A DNA stretch of 64,000 bases. It comes from CBDAQR01 sp965199055 (GTDB taxonomy: Bacteria; Pseudomonadota; Gammaproteobacteria; Pseudomonadales; Halieaceae). Below the pieces are notes generated by a model. It searched no databases. It was not told the DNA's origin and saw nothing but the letters and a program-made list of their open reading frames with translations. Below, piece by piece: positions 17,372 through 24,758 of this stretch. The DNA lies in the NCBI GenBank assembly GCA_965199055.1, contig CBDAQR010000004.1:558001-622000 (forward strand), given 5' to 3'. The translations under genes were made by a program, and so were the position numbers. Every line of letters starts with the position of its first letter. Position 1 is the stretch's first letter.

Positions 17372-17641
17372 ATGCCGCCCTACACAATAAAAGCCGCTGT
17401 CATCGCCATTCTGGTCGCCTGTTGGCTGCGTTTTTTGCTGTCGGCCACCGGCTGGCTGTTCTACGAACTCCATCATCTGACCGGTATGGATTGGGTGTAC
17501 TGGGGCTACACGGTGTTCCGTGGGGGTGGCTATTTCTTTGGCACCTGGCCCTACCAGACCGCAGCCTGTGTTGCCGTTGGGGTAGTCACCTATTTCATCC
17601 TTGCCCGTCGTGGCAAACGTCGCGCTGCCCTGGAGGCCTGA
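17372..17641 (+). CDS. Small membrane protein preceding GMC dehydrogenase subunits
   Basis: Protein of 89 residues with two hydrophobic helices (IKAAVIAILVACWLRFLLSA and TAACVAVGVVTYFILARR) joined by an aromatic-rich loop (WVYWGYTVFRGGGYFFGTWPY). The ATG at 17372 is preferred to an in-frame TTG at 17357 that lies inside the operator. The stop overlaps the next gene region by only a base or two, so it belongs to the dehydrogenase operon. I do not recognise a family. By position it could anchor the dehydrogenase or pass electrons to the quinone pool, replacing the cytochrome subunit that is absent here. Confidence 0.65.
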   Translation: MPPYTIKAAVIAILVACWLRFLLSATGWLFYELHHLTGMDWVYWGYTVFRGGGYFFGTWPYQTAACVAVGVVTYFILARRGKRRAALEA

Positions 17642-17642
17642 T

Positions 17643-18266
17643 ATGAACCGACGTGAATTCCTGGAATGCGCAGCCATCATGATCACCGGCATGAGCGCCA
17701 GTCAGTTGGGTTTTACACTCAGTGAGCAACAGCGGCAGCACCTGGCTAGCGCGCCGCCCTATATCGCGACCGACGTCGATTATCTCAATGATGCACAGCG
17801 CAGGACGATCGCCGCCATTGCCGAGACCATCATCCCGCGCACCGATACGCCCGGGGCGATCGATGCGGGTGTGCCGCGTTATATCGAGCTGATGGTGTCC
17901 GACTGGTTCAACGACGAGGAACGCGCCATCTTCGATGCCGGTCTCGCTGCCCTGATGGACGATATGGATGCACGTTTTGGTAAGTCCTTCGAACAATTAC
18001 CGGAAGCCGATCGCGTCGCCGTGCTTGAGGCCTTGGAAGAAGCCGCGTCGGACGCGTCCTATTACAGTTTCAGTGCCGATATCTTCGGTGGTTTCGACAG
18101 CACCAATCCCTTCATCGCTCAGCTCAAGGAGCTGACTACCTGGGGTTTCTTTACCTCCGAGCTGGGTTCAACACAGATGCTGCGCTACAACGCTATGCCG
18201 ATGAAGTTCGATGGCGCCTACCCCTATGAGGAAGGAGAGAGTAGCTGGTCGGGGGGCATGCTGTGA
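17643..18266 (+). CDS. Gluconate 2-dehydrogenase subunit 3 family protein
   Basis: Protein of 207 residues starting MNRREFLECAAIMITG, a twin-arginine-like signal. The body contains AQRRTIAAIAETIIPRTDTPGAIDAGVPRYIELMVSDWF, the signature of the small gamma subunit of membrane-bound gluconate or sorbitol dehydrogenases. This subunit chaperones the FAD subunit through the Tat pathway to the periplasm. It overlaps the GMC gene by four bases (GTGA), so the two are translationally coupled. The role is well supported by family and position. Confidence 0.88.
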   Translation: MNRREFLECAAIMITGMSASQLGFTLSEQQRQHLASAPPYIATDVDYLNDAQRRTIAAIAETIIPRTDTPGAIDAGVPRYIELMVSDWFNDEERAIFDAGLAALMDDMDARFGKSFEQLPEADRVAVLEALEEAASDASYYSFSADIFGGFDSTNPFIAQLKELTTWGFFTSELGSTQMLRYNAMPMKFDGAYPYEEGESSWSGGML

Positions 18267-19951
18267 GCGAACAATTCGACGCGATTGTTGTTGGTTCGGG
18301 TATCTCCGGAGGCTGGGCCGCCAAGGAGTTGACCGAGAAGGGATTGAAAGTGCTGATGCTGGAGCGGGGTGCTCCGCTGGAGCATAGTGTTGATTACATC
18401 GGTGAACACGCCCCCCCCTGGAACGTACCCTACCAGGGCAAACCCCTGCGAGAGTTGTATAAGGAAGAGTACGAGATATCCGGCACCAGCTATGCCTTCA
18501 GCGAACTCAACCGGCATTTCTGGAATAACGACAAGCAGAATCCCTATGACTACAACCCCGAGAAACCTTTCGAGTGGGTGCGGGCGGACGTCGTGGGCGG
18601 GCGCTCTTTGTTGTGGGGACGACAGAGCTATCGCTGGAGCGAGATGGATTTCCAGGCCAATGCGAAAGATGGTCATGGTATTCCCTGGCCGATCGGTTAC
18701 GACGACATTGCTCCCTGGTACAGCTACGTGGAAAAGTTTGCTGGCATCAGTGGACGCAAGGAGGGGCTGGCCCAGTTGCCGGACGGTGAGTTCCAGAAAC
18801 CGATGGACTTCTATGCGCTGGAGCAAACCTTCAAGGACCGCATGGAAAGCAAGATGAAAGACCGCATCATGACCATTGGTCGTGTCGCAGTGTTGACCGA
18901 AGATCTGCCGGGACGTGCCGCCTGCCACTACTGCGGGCCCTGCCATAACGGCTGCTCGACTGGCAGTTATTTCAGTACCCAGAGTTCCACGCTGCCGGCG
19001 GCACGCGCTACGGGTAATCTCACCCTCAAGGCCAATGCGGTCGTCGAGCGTCTGGTGCATGATCCCGCCACCGGTAAGGTGAGCGCTGTTGAGGTTATTG
19101 ACTCGCAAACCATGGAGCGAACCCGCTATAGCGCCAAGATATTCTTCTTGTGTGCCTCAACCGTGGGGAGCACCCAGATTCTGATGCACTCGAAGAGTGA
19201 AGCTTTCCCCAACGGCATGGCCAACGGCAGTGGTGCTCTCGGTCATTACATGATGGATCACCAGTATCGCGCCGGTGGTATCGGTGCATATGTCGATCAC
19301 ATGGACAAGTATCACTATGGCAACCGCCCCAACGGGACTTATATACCGCGTTATCGTAATCTGCCCGGCAACGAGGGAGAGGTCGATTTCATTCGCGGCT
19401 ATGGCTACCAGGGCATGGCACTGCGGATGAGCTGGACCATGCCACTCAGCAAGAAGGGATTCGGCGCCGACTATAAGAACAGTCTGCGCCAGCCCGGTTT
19501 GTGGATCATGGCGCTGACCGGCTTCGGCGAGTGCCTGCCTTACGAGAGCAATCGCATGGTCCTGCACCCCACCAAGGTCGACCGCTTTGGTATTCCCCAG
19601 GTCTCGTTTGAGTTTGAGTGGGGCGATAACGAGAAGAGTATGCGCAAGGACATGATCGAGCAGGCGTCGAAGATGCACAAAGCTGCCGGCGCCGTGTTCG
19701 ATTTCCCAATGGATAGCCCGTCCTACGGTGGCAGCGCTATTCACGAGATGGGCACCGCCCGTATGGGAGATGATCCCAATGACTCGGTGCTGAACAAGCA
19801 CAACCAGGCGCACGAGGTCAGCAATCTGTTCGTCACCGATGGCTCTTGCATGACTTCTGCGTCCTGTGTAAACCCATCGCTAACCTACATGGCACTCACT
19901 GCTCGCGCGGCAGACTACGCCGTGACCCGACTTGCTGAAGGGACTATCTAG
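18263..19951 (+). CDS. GMC family oxidoreductase, FAD-containing dehydrogenase subunit
   Basis: Flavoprotein of 562 residues with a GTG start overlapping the previous stop. The FAD-binding DAIVVGSGISGGWAAKELTEKGLKVLMLERG is at the amino terminus, and the carboxyl end has the GMC signatures AIHEMGTARMGDDP and DGSCMTSASCVNPSLTYMALTARAADYAV. A CHYCGPCHNGC cluster of cysteines near residue 220 is typical of the gluconate-dehydrogenase branch and may bind an iron-sulphur or metal centre. It would oxidise a sugar or alcohol in the periplasm. It converges with the AraC gene, overlapping it by eight bases. The cytochrome c subunit of classical complexes is missing. Confidence 0.9.
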   Translation: MSEQFDAIVVGSGISGGWAAKELTEKGLKVLMLERGAPLEHSVDYIGEHAPPWNVPYQGKPLRELYKEEYEISGTSYAFSELNRHFWNNDKQNPYDYNPEKPFEWVRADVVGGRSLLWGRQSYRWSEMDFQANAKDGHGIPWPIGYDDIAPWYSYVEKFAGISGRKEGLAQLPDGEFQKPMDFYALEQTFKDRMESKMKDRIMTIGRVAVLTEDLPGRAACHYCGPCHNGCSTGSYFSTQSSTLPAARATGNLTLKANAVVERLVHDPATGKVSAVEVIDSQTMERTRYSAKIFFLCASTVGSTQILMHSKSEAFPNGMANGSGALGHYMMDHQYRAGGIGAYVDHMDKYHYGNRPNGTYIPRYRNLPGNEGEVDFIRGYGYQGMALRMSWTMPLSKKGFGADYKNSLRQPGLWIMALTGFGECLPYESNRMVLHPTKVDRFGIPQVSFEFEWGDNEKSMRKDMIEQASKMHKAAGAVFDFPMDSPSYGGSAIHEMGTARMGDDPNDSVLNKHNQAHEVSNLFVTDGSCMTSASCVNPSLTYMALTARAADYAVTRLAEGTI

Positions 19952-20978
19952 CGCGATACGCCCTCGGCGATTGCCCCGTCCAGCGCCGGAATGCTTTACG
20001 AAAGGCTGCGCTGTCGTGGTAGCCGAGAGAGGCTGCTATGGCCTCCACCGATTGGCTGGATTCTTGTAATGCCTGGCAAGCCAGTTCGCTCAGTACCTGA
20101 TCGCGGATTCGCCGATAGCTGGTGTTTTCTTTGTCCAGTCGGCGCGCCAGGGTGCGTTTGGATACAAACATTGCTTTCGCCACCTGGTCCTCGTTGACGC
20201 TCTCCTGCGGTTGGGTCAGTAGCAGGCGTCGAACCTGATCGGCTACTGAACTGGTTACGGTGGGTTGTTGCTCCAATAAATTTGTGCAGCGTTGGCGGAT
20301 AAGGCTGAAGGCTTCGCTGTCGCCACTCGTATTGGGCGTATGTGCCAGGGCCGCCGGGAGGCGGAAGACCACGCGCGGCTGATCAAAACGGTACTGGCCA
20401 TGGATGTAATCGCCATACATTTCGAGGTAGGCGGGCGCGGTGTGGGTGAATTTGATCTGTGCCTCAATCGCCTCGCGACGCAAAATGGCCTCGACCTGTG
20501 ACTGCACGGCCAGCGCGAAAGTCTCACACATGCTCTGGCGGATGTAGTCCGGTGGATCCAGCAGAATCTCGTAGCTGCACTCCAGCCATTCGTTATTTAG
20601 GGAAATATTCAAGTGCACCAGCGGCAAGCGTGCGGGCAGGTAGTCTGCGAGTGCGCGCAGTGAGCTGATCAGGTCTGGACTGGCCAGACTCAGATAGCCG
20701 ATCGGGCCGTGTGAGTCGGGGCTGAGCTGGCGCCCCAGCGCGAGTCCGAATCCTGGGCCGCCGATTAGCCGGTGACCGTTCTCCAGAATGCGTAGTAGTT
20801 GGAAGCCGCTGACGAAGTTTTCGTCACCGGGCAACAGCACGCTGGTGGGTATGCCGGTACCCGCTAGTAATTGAGGGAGTTGCCGCTCTTGCAGCCCAAG
20901 CATTCGCGCCACAATCCGCAGGTAGCCACTCGCCACCGGCAGTAGCTCCGGTACATCATCTACGTCTACTTCAGGCAT
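19944..20978 (-). CDS. AraC family regulator of the ferredoxin-CYP153 operon
   Basis: Regulator of 344 residues. An Arabinose_bd-type amino-terminal domain (about residues 20-210) is followed by the AraC HTH pair (VNEDQVAKAMFVSKRTLARRL; SVEAIAASLGYHDSAAFRKAFRRWTGQSPRAYR). It is divergent from the ferredoxin and CYP153 genes, the same arrangement as alkane-responsive CYP153 clusters in other bacteria. It is therefore the probable activator of that operon, sensing an alkane or its product. Two near-identical 13-bp palindromes lie just before its start codon and would allow autoregulation. Confidence 0.9.
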   Translation of the reverse strand: MPEVDVDDVPELLPVASGYLRIVARMLGLQERQLPQLLAGTGIPTSVLLPGDENFVSGFQLLRILENGHRLIGGPGFGLALGRQLSPDSHGPIGYLSLASPDLISSLRALADYLPARLPLVHLNISLNNEWLECSYEILLDPPDYIRQSMCETFALAVQSQVEAILRREAIEAQIKFTHTAPAYLEMYGDYIHGQYRFDQPRVVFRLPAALAHTPNTSGDSEAFSLIRQRCTNLLEQQPTVTSSVADQVRRLLLTQPQESVNEDQVAKAMFVSKRTLARRLDKENTSYRRIRDQVLSELACQALQESSQSVEAIAASLGYHDSAAFRKAFRRWTGQSPRAYRAR

Positions 20979-20980
20979 AC

Positions 20981-21013
20981 ACCCTCCGAGGGTAGGGGGG
21001 ACCCTCGGAGGGT
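20981..21013. promoter_or_regulatory. Tandem palindromic sites before the AraC gene
   Basis: ACCCTCCGAGGGT at 20981-20993 and ACCCTCGGAGGGT at 21001-21013 are each palindromic around a central base, and are reverse complements of each other. They are 20 bases apart and the first begins two bases upstream of the AraC start codon. In the RNA they could also form one strong hairpin over the start, so translational control is an alternative to protein binding. Confidence 0.5.
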
Positions 21014-21022
21014 CTCGCTATT

Positions 21023-21086
21023 TGGCAAATAATAACCCCTTTGTGGCAAAAAATAACCTCTTTTTGTCGAGGCAGATCGGTAGAGT
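21023..21086 (+). promoter_or_regulatory. AraC-type direct repeats and promoter of the CYP153 operon
   Basis: TGGCAAATAATAACCCCTTT at 21023-21042 and TGGCAAAAAATAACCTCTTT at 21044-21063 differ at only two positions and are 21 bases apart. This is the spacing of AraC-family half-site pairs on one face of the helix. The second repeat ends 17 bases before TAGAGT (21081-21086), so it would overlap the -35 position as in class II activation. The regulator is most likely the divergent AraC protein. Confidence 0.65.
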
Positions 21087-21116
21087 GGGAAGCGTCAATC
21101 GAGAGGAGACCAGCAG

Positions 21117-21437
21117 ATGCCCACCATTACACTGATCGAGCACAACGGACAGGCTCACGAAATCGAGGCCGAGGAAGGCAAATCTTTGATGTTGAACGCG
21201 ATCGAACAGGGTGTTCCTGGCATCGACGCTGACTGCGGCGGCGCCTGCGCCTGCGGTACCTGCCATTGTTTTATCGACGGTGAATGGCAACAGAGCACCG
21301 GTGAGGTGAATCCGCTGGAAGAATCTATGCTGGGCATGCGGCCTGATCGAGAAGACAGCTCACGCCTTAGCTGCCAGATAGATGTCACCCCCGATATGGA
21401 CGGCCTGGTGGTTCGTCTTCCCGAATACCAGATGTAA
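21117..21437 (+). CDS. 2Fe-2S ferredoxin (adrenodoxin type)
   Basis: Electron carrier of 106 residues. The cluster ligands are C40, C46, C49 and C86 (pattern C-x5-C-x2-C-x36-C), within DCGGACACGTCHCF and RLSCQIDV. This is the adrenodoxin/putidaredoxin layout. It lies ten bases before the CYP153 gene and almost certainly delivers electrons to that P450. A ferredoxin reductase gene is not in the window. The ribosome site AGAGGAG precedes the start. Confidence 0.94.
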   Translation: MPTITLIEHNGQAHEIEAEEGKSLMLNAIEQGVPGIDADCGGACACGTCHCFIDGEWQQSTGEVNPLEESMLGMRPDREDSSRLSCQIDVTPDMDGLVVRLPEYQM

Positions 21438-21447
21438 GGAGTACAGC

Positions 21448-22701
21448 ATGAACCAGCAAGCGCAGATTCAAGACCCCTGGCAGATGGAACTTGCCGATAT
21501 CAATGTCAGTGACCCCACTCTTTATGCGCAGGATGCCTGGCGTCCGTTCTTTGCCCGCCTGCGTGAGGAAGACCCGGTTCACTACCAGGCCGAGAGCCCG
21601 TTTGGTCCCTTCTGGTCGATTACCCGTTTCGACGACATTGTCGCGGTGGATAGCAATTTCCAGGACTTTTCCTCCGAACCGACGATCGTGATCGGCGACC
21701 TTACGGAAGAGTTGCCGGTAACCCAGTTCATTTCCATGGACCCGCCCAAGCACGACGAGCAGCGCCGCGCCGTACAGGCGGTGGTCGCCCCGAAGAACCT
21801 GGCCGAGATGGAAGGTCTTATTCGCTCGCGGGTGATTGAGATACTCGATAACTTGCCAGTAGGGGAAACGTTTAACTGGGTGGATGAGGTATCCATTAAT
21901 CTGACCACCCAGATGCTGGCAACGCTGTTCGATTTTCCGTTTGAAGACCGGGCCAAACTCACCTACTGGTCAGACCTCGCCGCGGGTAGCACGGAAATTG
22001 CCGGTGGTGATGTAGACCCGGATGAGCGTCTGGCCGGTTTGCACGACTGCCTGGATACGTTCACGCGGATCTGGCACGAGCGCAAAGATGACGGTGTTGA
22101 GAGTATGGATCTCATCCGTTTGCTGCAGCGCGATCCCAGCACGGCCAACATGGTCGACGACCCTATGGAGTACCTTGGCAATCTCGCCCTGTTGATCGTA
22201 GGTGGTAACGACACCACGCGTAACTCTGCCACTGGCGGCGTATTGGCGCTCAACCAGAATCCCGCTGAGTACGACAAGCTGCGCGCAGACCCGTCACTGA
22301 TCCCGTCCATGGTGTCGGAGATCATTCGCTGGCAGACGCCACTCATGCATATGCGCCGCACGGCTTCCAGGGACGTGGAGTTCCAGGGTAAGCAGATTAA
22401 GAAGGGCGACAAAGTGGTCATGTGGTATGTCAGTGGCAACCGTGATGAGACCGCTATCGACAATGCTGACCAGTTCATCATTGATCGCGACAATCCGCGC
22501 CACCATATCTCTTTCGGTTTCGGTGTGCATCGCTGTATGGGTAATCGCCTGGCTGAGATGCAGTTACGCATTCTGTGGGAAGAGATCATGGAGCGCTTCG
22601 AGTTTGTTGAGGTGGTCGGGGAGACGGAACGTGTTTCATCCAACTTTGTGCGCGGGTACACCGATCTGCCGGTGCGCGTTCATCCGCGCGCATCCGCGTA
22701 A
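21448..22701 (+). CDS. CYP153-type cytochrome P450, alkane terminal hydroxylase
   Basis: P450 of 417 residues starting MNQQAQIQDPWQMELADI at 21448 behind AAGGAG. The I-helix LLIVGGNDTTRNSATGG, ExxR in SEIIRWQTPLMHMRRTA and the haem loop HHISFGFGVHRCMGNRLAEMQLRILWEEI, with ligand cysteine at 363, match the CYP153 family as I know it. These soluble enzymes hydroxylate the terminal carbon of medium-chain alkanes or fatty acids. The ferredoxin gene upstream and the desaturase-like gene downstream are co-oriented, and an AraC regulator gene is divergent, so the cluster is a classic alkane unit. Chain length preference cannot be inferred. Confidence 0.92.
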   Translation: MNQQAQIQDPWQMELADINVSDPTLYAQDAWRPFFARLREEDPVHYQAESPFGPFWSITRFDDIVAVDSNFQDFSSEPTIVIGDLTEELPVTQFISMDPPKHDEQRRAVQAVVAPKNLAEMEGLIRSRVIEILDNLPVGETFNWVDEVSINLTTQMLATLFDFPFEDRAKLTYWSDLAAGSTEIAGGDVDPDERLAGLHDCLDTFTRIWHERKDDGVESMDLIRLLQRDPSTANMVDDPMEYLGNLALLIVGGNDTTRNSATGGVLALNQNPAEYDKLRADPSLIPSMVSEIIRWQTPLMHMRRTASRDVEFQGKQIKKGDKVVMWYVSGNRDETAIDNADQFIIDRDNPRHHISFGFGVHRCMGNRLAEMQLRILWEEIMERFEFVEVVGETERVSSNFVRGYTDLPVRVHPRASA

Positions 22702-22713
22702 AAGGTAATCACG

Positions 22714-23592
22714 ATGATTAGCGCCGATTCGCTTGATATCCAGGCTCAACAAGCGGCAACTCGCTACATGGGAGATTTCGCCTGGCCCACCGTGGTAATC
22801 GGCCTGCTGGATGCAGCGGCCTACATCACAGTGGTTTATCTTGTCCTGGCCGGCGTGCTCGGCCTGGGTTGGGGGGTGCTGCTAATCGCCTTGCTGACCT
22901 ACGTCATGTACACGGTGGTGCATGATGCGGCGCACGGTTCCATCAGCGGCAGCCGTCAGGACTTGCGCTGGGTGAATGAAGCGATGGGTTATCTGGGCGC
23001 GTTCATTTTTATGATCCCCCTGACGGCCCATCGGCATGAACACTTGGCTCATCACCGCAATACCAACAATGCCGACACGGATCCGGATTTCGCTGTTGCC
23101 AATCTGTGGCGCAATCCTGCTTACCCACTGGTTGCGATGTTTCGCATATGGGTGGGGCAGTTCAGGTACTACATTGAGCATCGTTGGGGCAAGGGGCCAC
23201 GCAAGCAGGATGTGATCTTCTGTATTGAACTCGTCGTGGGACTGGCACCTCGCCTATGGCTGCTAGCCGCAGGTTTCTGGCTTGAGTCCTTCGCTTTGTT
23301 TGTCGTTGGCGGCATGGGCGGATTACTGGTCACCATGTACCTTTTTGCCTATCTGGTGCATCACCCGCATACCGCACAAGGACGCTGGGTCGATACTTCG
23401 ACATTTATTCTGCCGGGCAAGTTGGGCACGGTATTCACCTGGCTGTATCTGTTCCAAAACTACCACTCCATCCACCACCTGTATCCACGGGTGCCTTTCT
23501 ATCACTACCGGAGATTGTTTGAAGACATCGAGCCGGTGATGCAGCAGAAGGGTTCGCCTATTTACCGATTTCAGAAAACACTGGCGAGTTGA
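22714..23592 (+). CDS. Membrane fatty acid desaturase/hydroxylase family protein
   Basis: Integral membrane di-iron protein of 292 residues. Three histidine boxes are visible: HDAAHGS near residue 70, HRHEHLAHH near 105 and NYHSIHHLYPRVPFYHY near 250, with HH at LVHHPH in between. Hydrophobic helices (VVIGLLDAAAYITVVYLVLAG; VLLIALLTYVMYTV) flank them. The gene lies 12 bases after the CYP153 gene and is probably in the same operon. It may desaturate or hydroxylate fatty acyl chains made from alkanes. Carotene-ketolase-like or sterol-desaturase relatives share the boxes, so the substrate is not certain. Confidence 0.87.
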   Translation: MISADSLDIQAQQAATRYMGDFAWPTVVIGLLDAAAYITVVYLVLAGVLGLGWGVLLIALLTYVMYTVVHDAAHGSISGSRQDLRWVNEAMGYLGAFIFMIPLTAHRHEHLAHHRNTNNADTDPDFAVANLWRNPAYPLVAMFRIWVGQFRYYIEHRWGKGPRKQDVIFCIELVVGLAPRLWLLAAGFWLESFALFVVGGMGGLLVTMYLFAYLVHHPHTAQGRWVDTSTFILPGKLGTVFTWLYLFQNYHSIHHLYPRVPFYHYRRLFEDIEPVMQQKGSPIYRFQKTLAS

Positions 23593-23667
23593 CTCATCTG
23601 TCTCGAGTCAAAATTCTATAAAATCGAATGATTTCTCCAATATTTACCGATTTTCTTTCGAATCGGT
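23589..23667. repeat. Two short inverted repeats after the desaturase gene
   Basis: TTGACTC (23589-23595) pairs perfectly with GAGTCAA (23605-23611), and ACCGATT (23646-23652) pairs with AATCGGT (23661-23667). Neither is followed by a T-run, so they are not convincing intrinsic terminators. They fill the 134-base gap before the next gene and could mark transcript ends or a promoter dyad. Confidence 0.35.
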
Positions 23668-23726
23668 GTGCTTAACAATGGTTTTCACTTCAATCAGATA
23701 CGTGTGCTGCGTAGGAGGAAAACCCA

Positions 23727-24719
23727 ATGGGTTTGTTGGTAGATGGAAAGTGGGTAGACCAGTGGTACGACACCAAAAGTAGTGGCGGCGCGTTCAAGCG
23801 CCAGGACAGTATGTTCCGCAACTGGGTCACCGCGGATGGTTCAGCCGGACCGAGCGGCGAGGGCGGCTTCGAGGCCGAGGCTGGTCGCTATCATTTGTAC
23901 GTTTCTCTCGCCTGTCCCTGGGCGCATCGCACGCTGATCTTCCGCACGCTGAAGGGTCTGGAAGGCCTGATATCGGTGTCGGTAGTAGAACCCATGATGC
24001 TGGAAAATGGCTGGGAGTTTTCGGAGCAGTATCCTGACCACCAGTTTGGCTATCAGTACCTGCACGAGGTCTATACCCGGGATGAGCCGCAGCTTACCAG
24101 CCGCGTCACCGTACCGGTGCTGTGGGACAAGAAGCGCGAGTGTATCGTGAGCAATGAGTCCGCTGAGATCATCCGCATGTTTAATAGTGCCTTTAATCAC
24201 ATTACGGGCAACGAGCTCGACTTTTATCCCGAGCCGCTGCGTGCCGAGATCGATAGCCTTAACGACTGGATTTATCCCACGATCAACAATGGTGTTTACC
24301 GCGCAGGCTTTGCCACTTCGCAGGACGCCTACGAGACCGCCTACCATGAGTTATTTGAGGCGCTGGACCAGCTCGATGCGCGGCTCGCGAAGCAACGCTA
24401 CCTCACCGGTGATCAGATCACCGAGGCCGACTGGCGACTGTTTACGACGCTGTTACGCTTTGATGCCGTGTACTTCGGTCACTTCAAGACCAACCGTCAG
24501 CGCATTGAAGACTACGAGCATATTCCCGGTTATGTGCGTGATCTGTTCCAGCAGCCGGGTGTGGCGGCTACGGTTGACCTGCCCTACATCAAGCAGCACT
24601 ACTATGGCAGTCATCGCACCATTAACCCCACCGGTGTGGTGCCGCTGGGCCAGGAGATCGACTTCGGCACCCCCCATAACCGCGACCGGTTCCGGGTGCA
24701 GCCTGCGCTGGCCTCATAG
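23727..24719 (+). CDS. yqjG: Glutathionyl-hydroquinone reductase (Xi-class GST, YqjG/EcM4-like)
   Basis: Protein of 330 residues. The active-site CPWAH (catalytic C63) sits in YVSLACPWAHRTLIFRTLKGLEGL, at the same position as in E. coli YqjG. The carboxyl half is the all-helical GST domain (YLTGDQITEADWRLFTTLLRFD). These enzymes use glutathione to strip glutathionyl groups from quinols, recycling chlorinated or other hydroquinones. An AGGAGG ribosome site precedes the ATG. It suits a genome rich in aromatic oxidation. The length is normal for the family. Confidence 0.93.
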   Translation: MGLLVDGKWVDQWYDTKSSGGAFKRQDSMFRNWVTADGSAGPSGEGGFEAEAGRYHLYVSLACPWAHRTLIFRTLKGLEGLISVSVVEPMMLENGWEFSEQYPDHQFGYQYLHEVYTRDEPQLTSRVTVPVLWDKKRECIVSNESAEIIRMFNSAFNHITGNELDFYPEPLRAEIDSLNDWIYPTINNGVYRAGFATSQDAYETAYHELFEALDQLDARLAKQRYLTGDQITEADWRLFTTLLRFDAVYFGHFKTNRQRIEDYEHIPGYVRDLFQQPGVAATVDLPYIKQHYYGSHRTINPTGVVPLGQEIDFGTPHNRDRFRVQPALAS

Positions 24720-24758
24720 TAAACTGCTCCTCTGCGGTTTACAGACAGCGAGGAGCAC

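Noticed and set aside
18224..19108. Long antisense frame of 294 codons opposite the GMC gene
   Set aside because: No recognisable domain, no ribosome site and complete overlap with a well-supported enzyme gene; long antisense frames are common in GC-rich genes.
23589..23611. Intrinsic terminator after the desaturase gene
   Set aside because: The stem is perfect but no T-run follows it on either side, so it is kept only as an inverted repeat.
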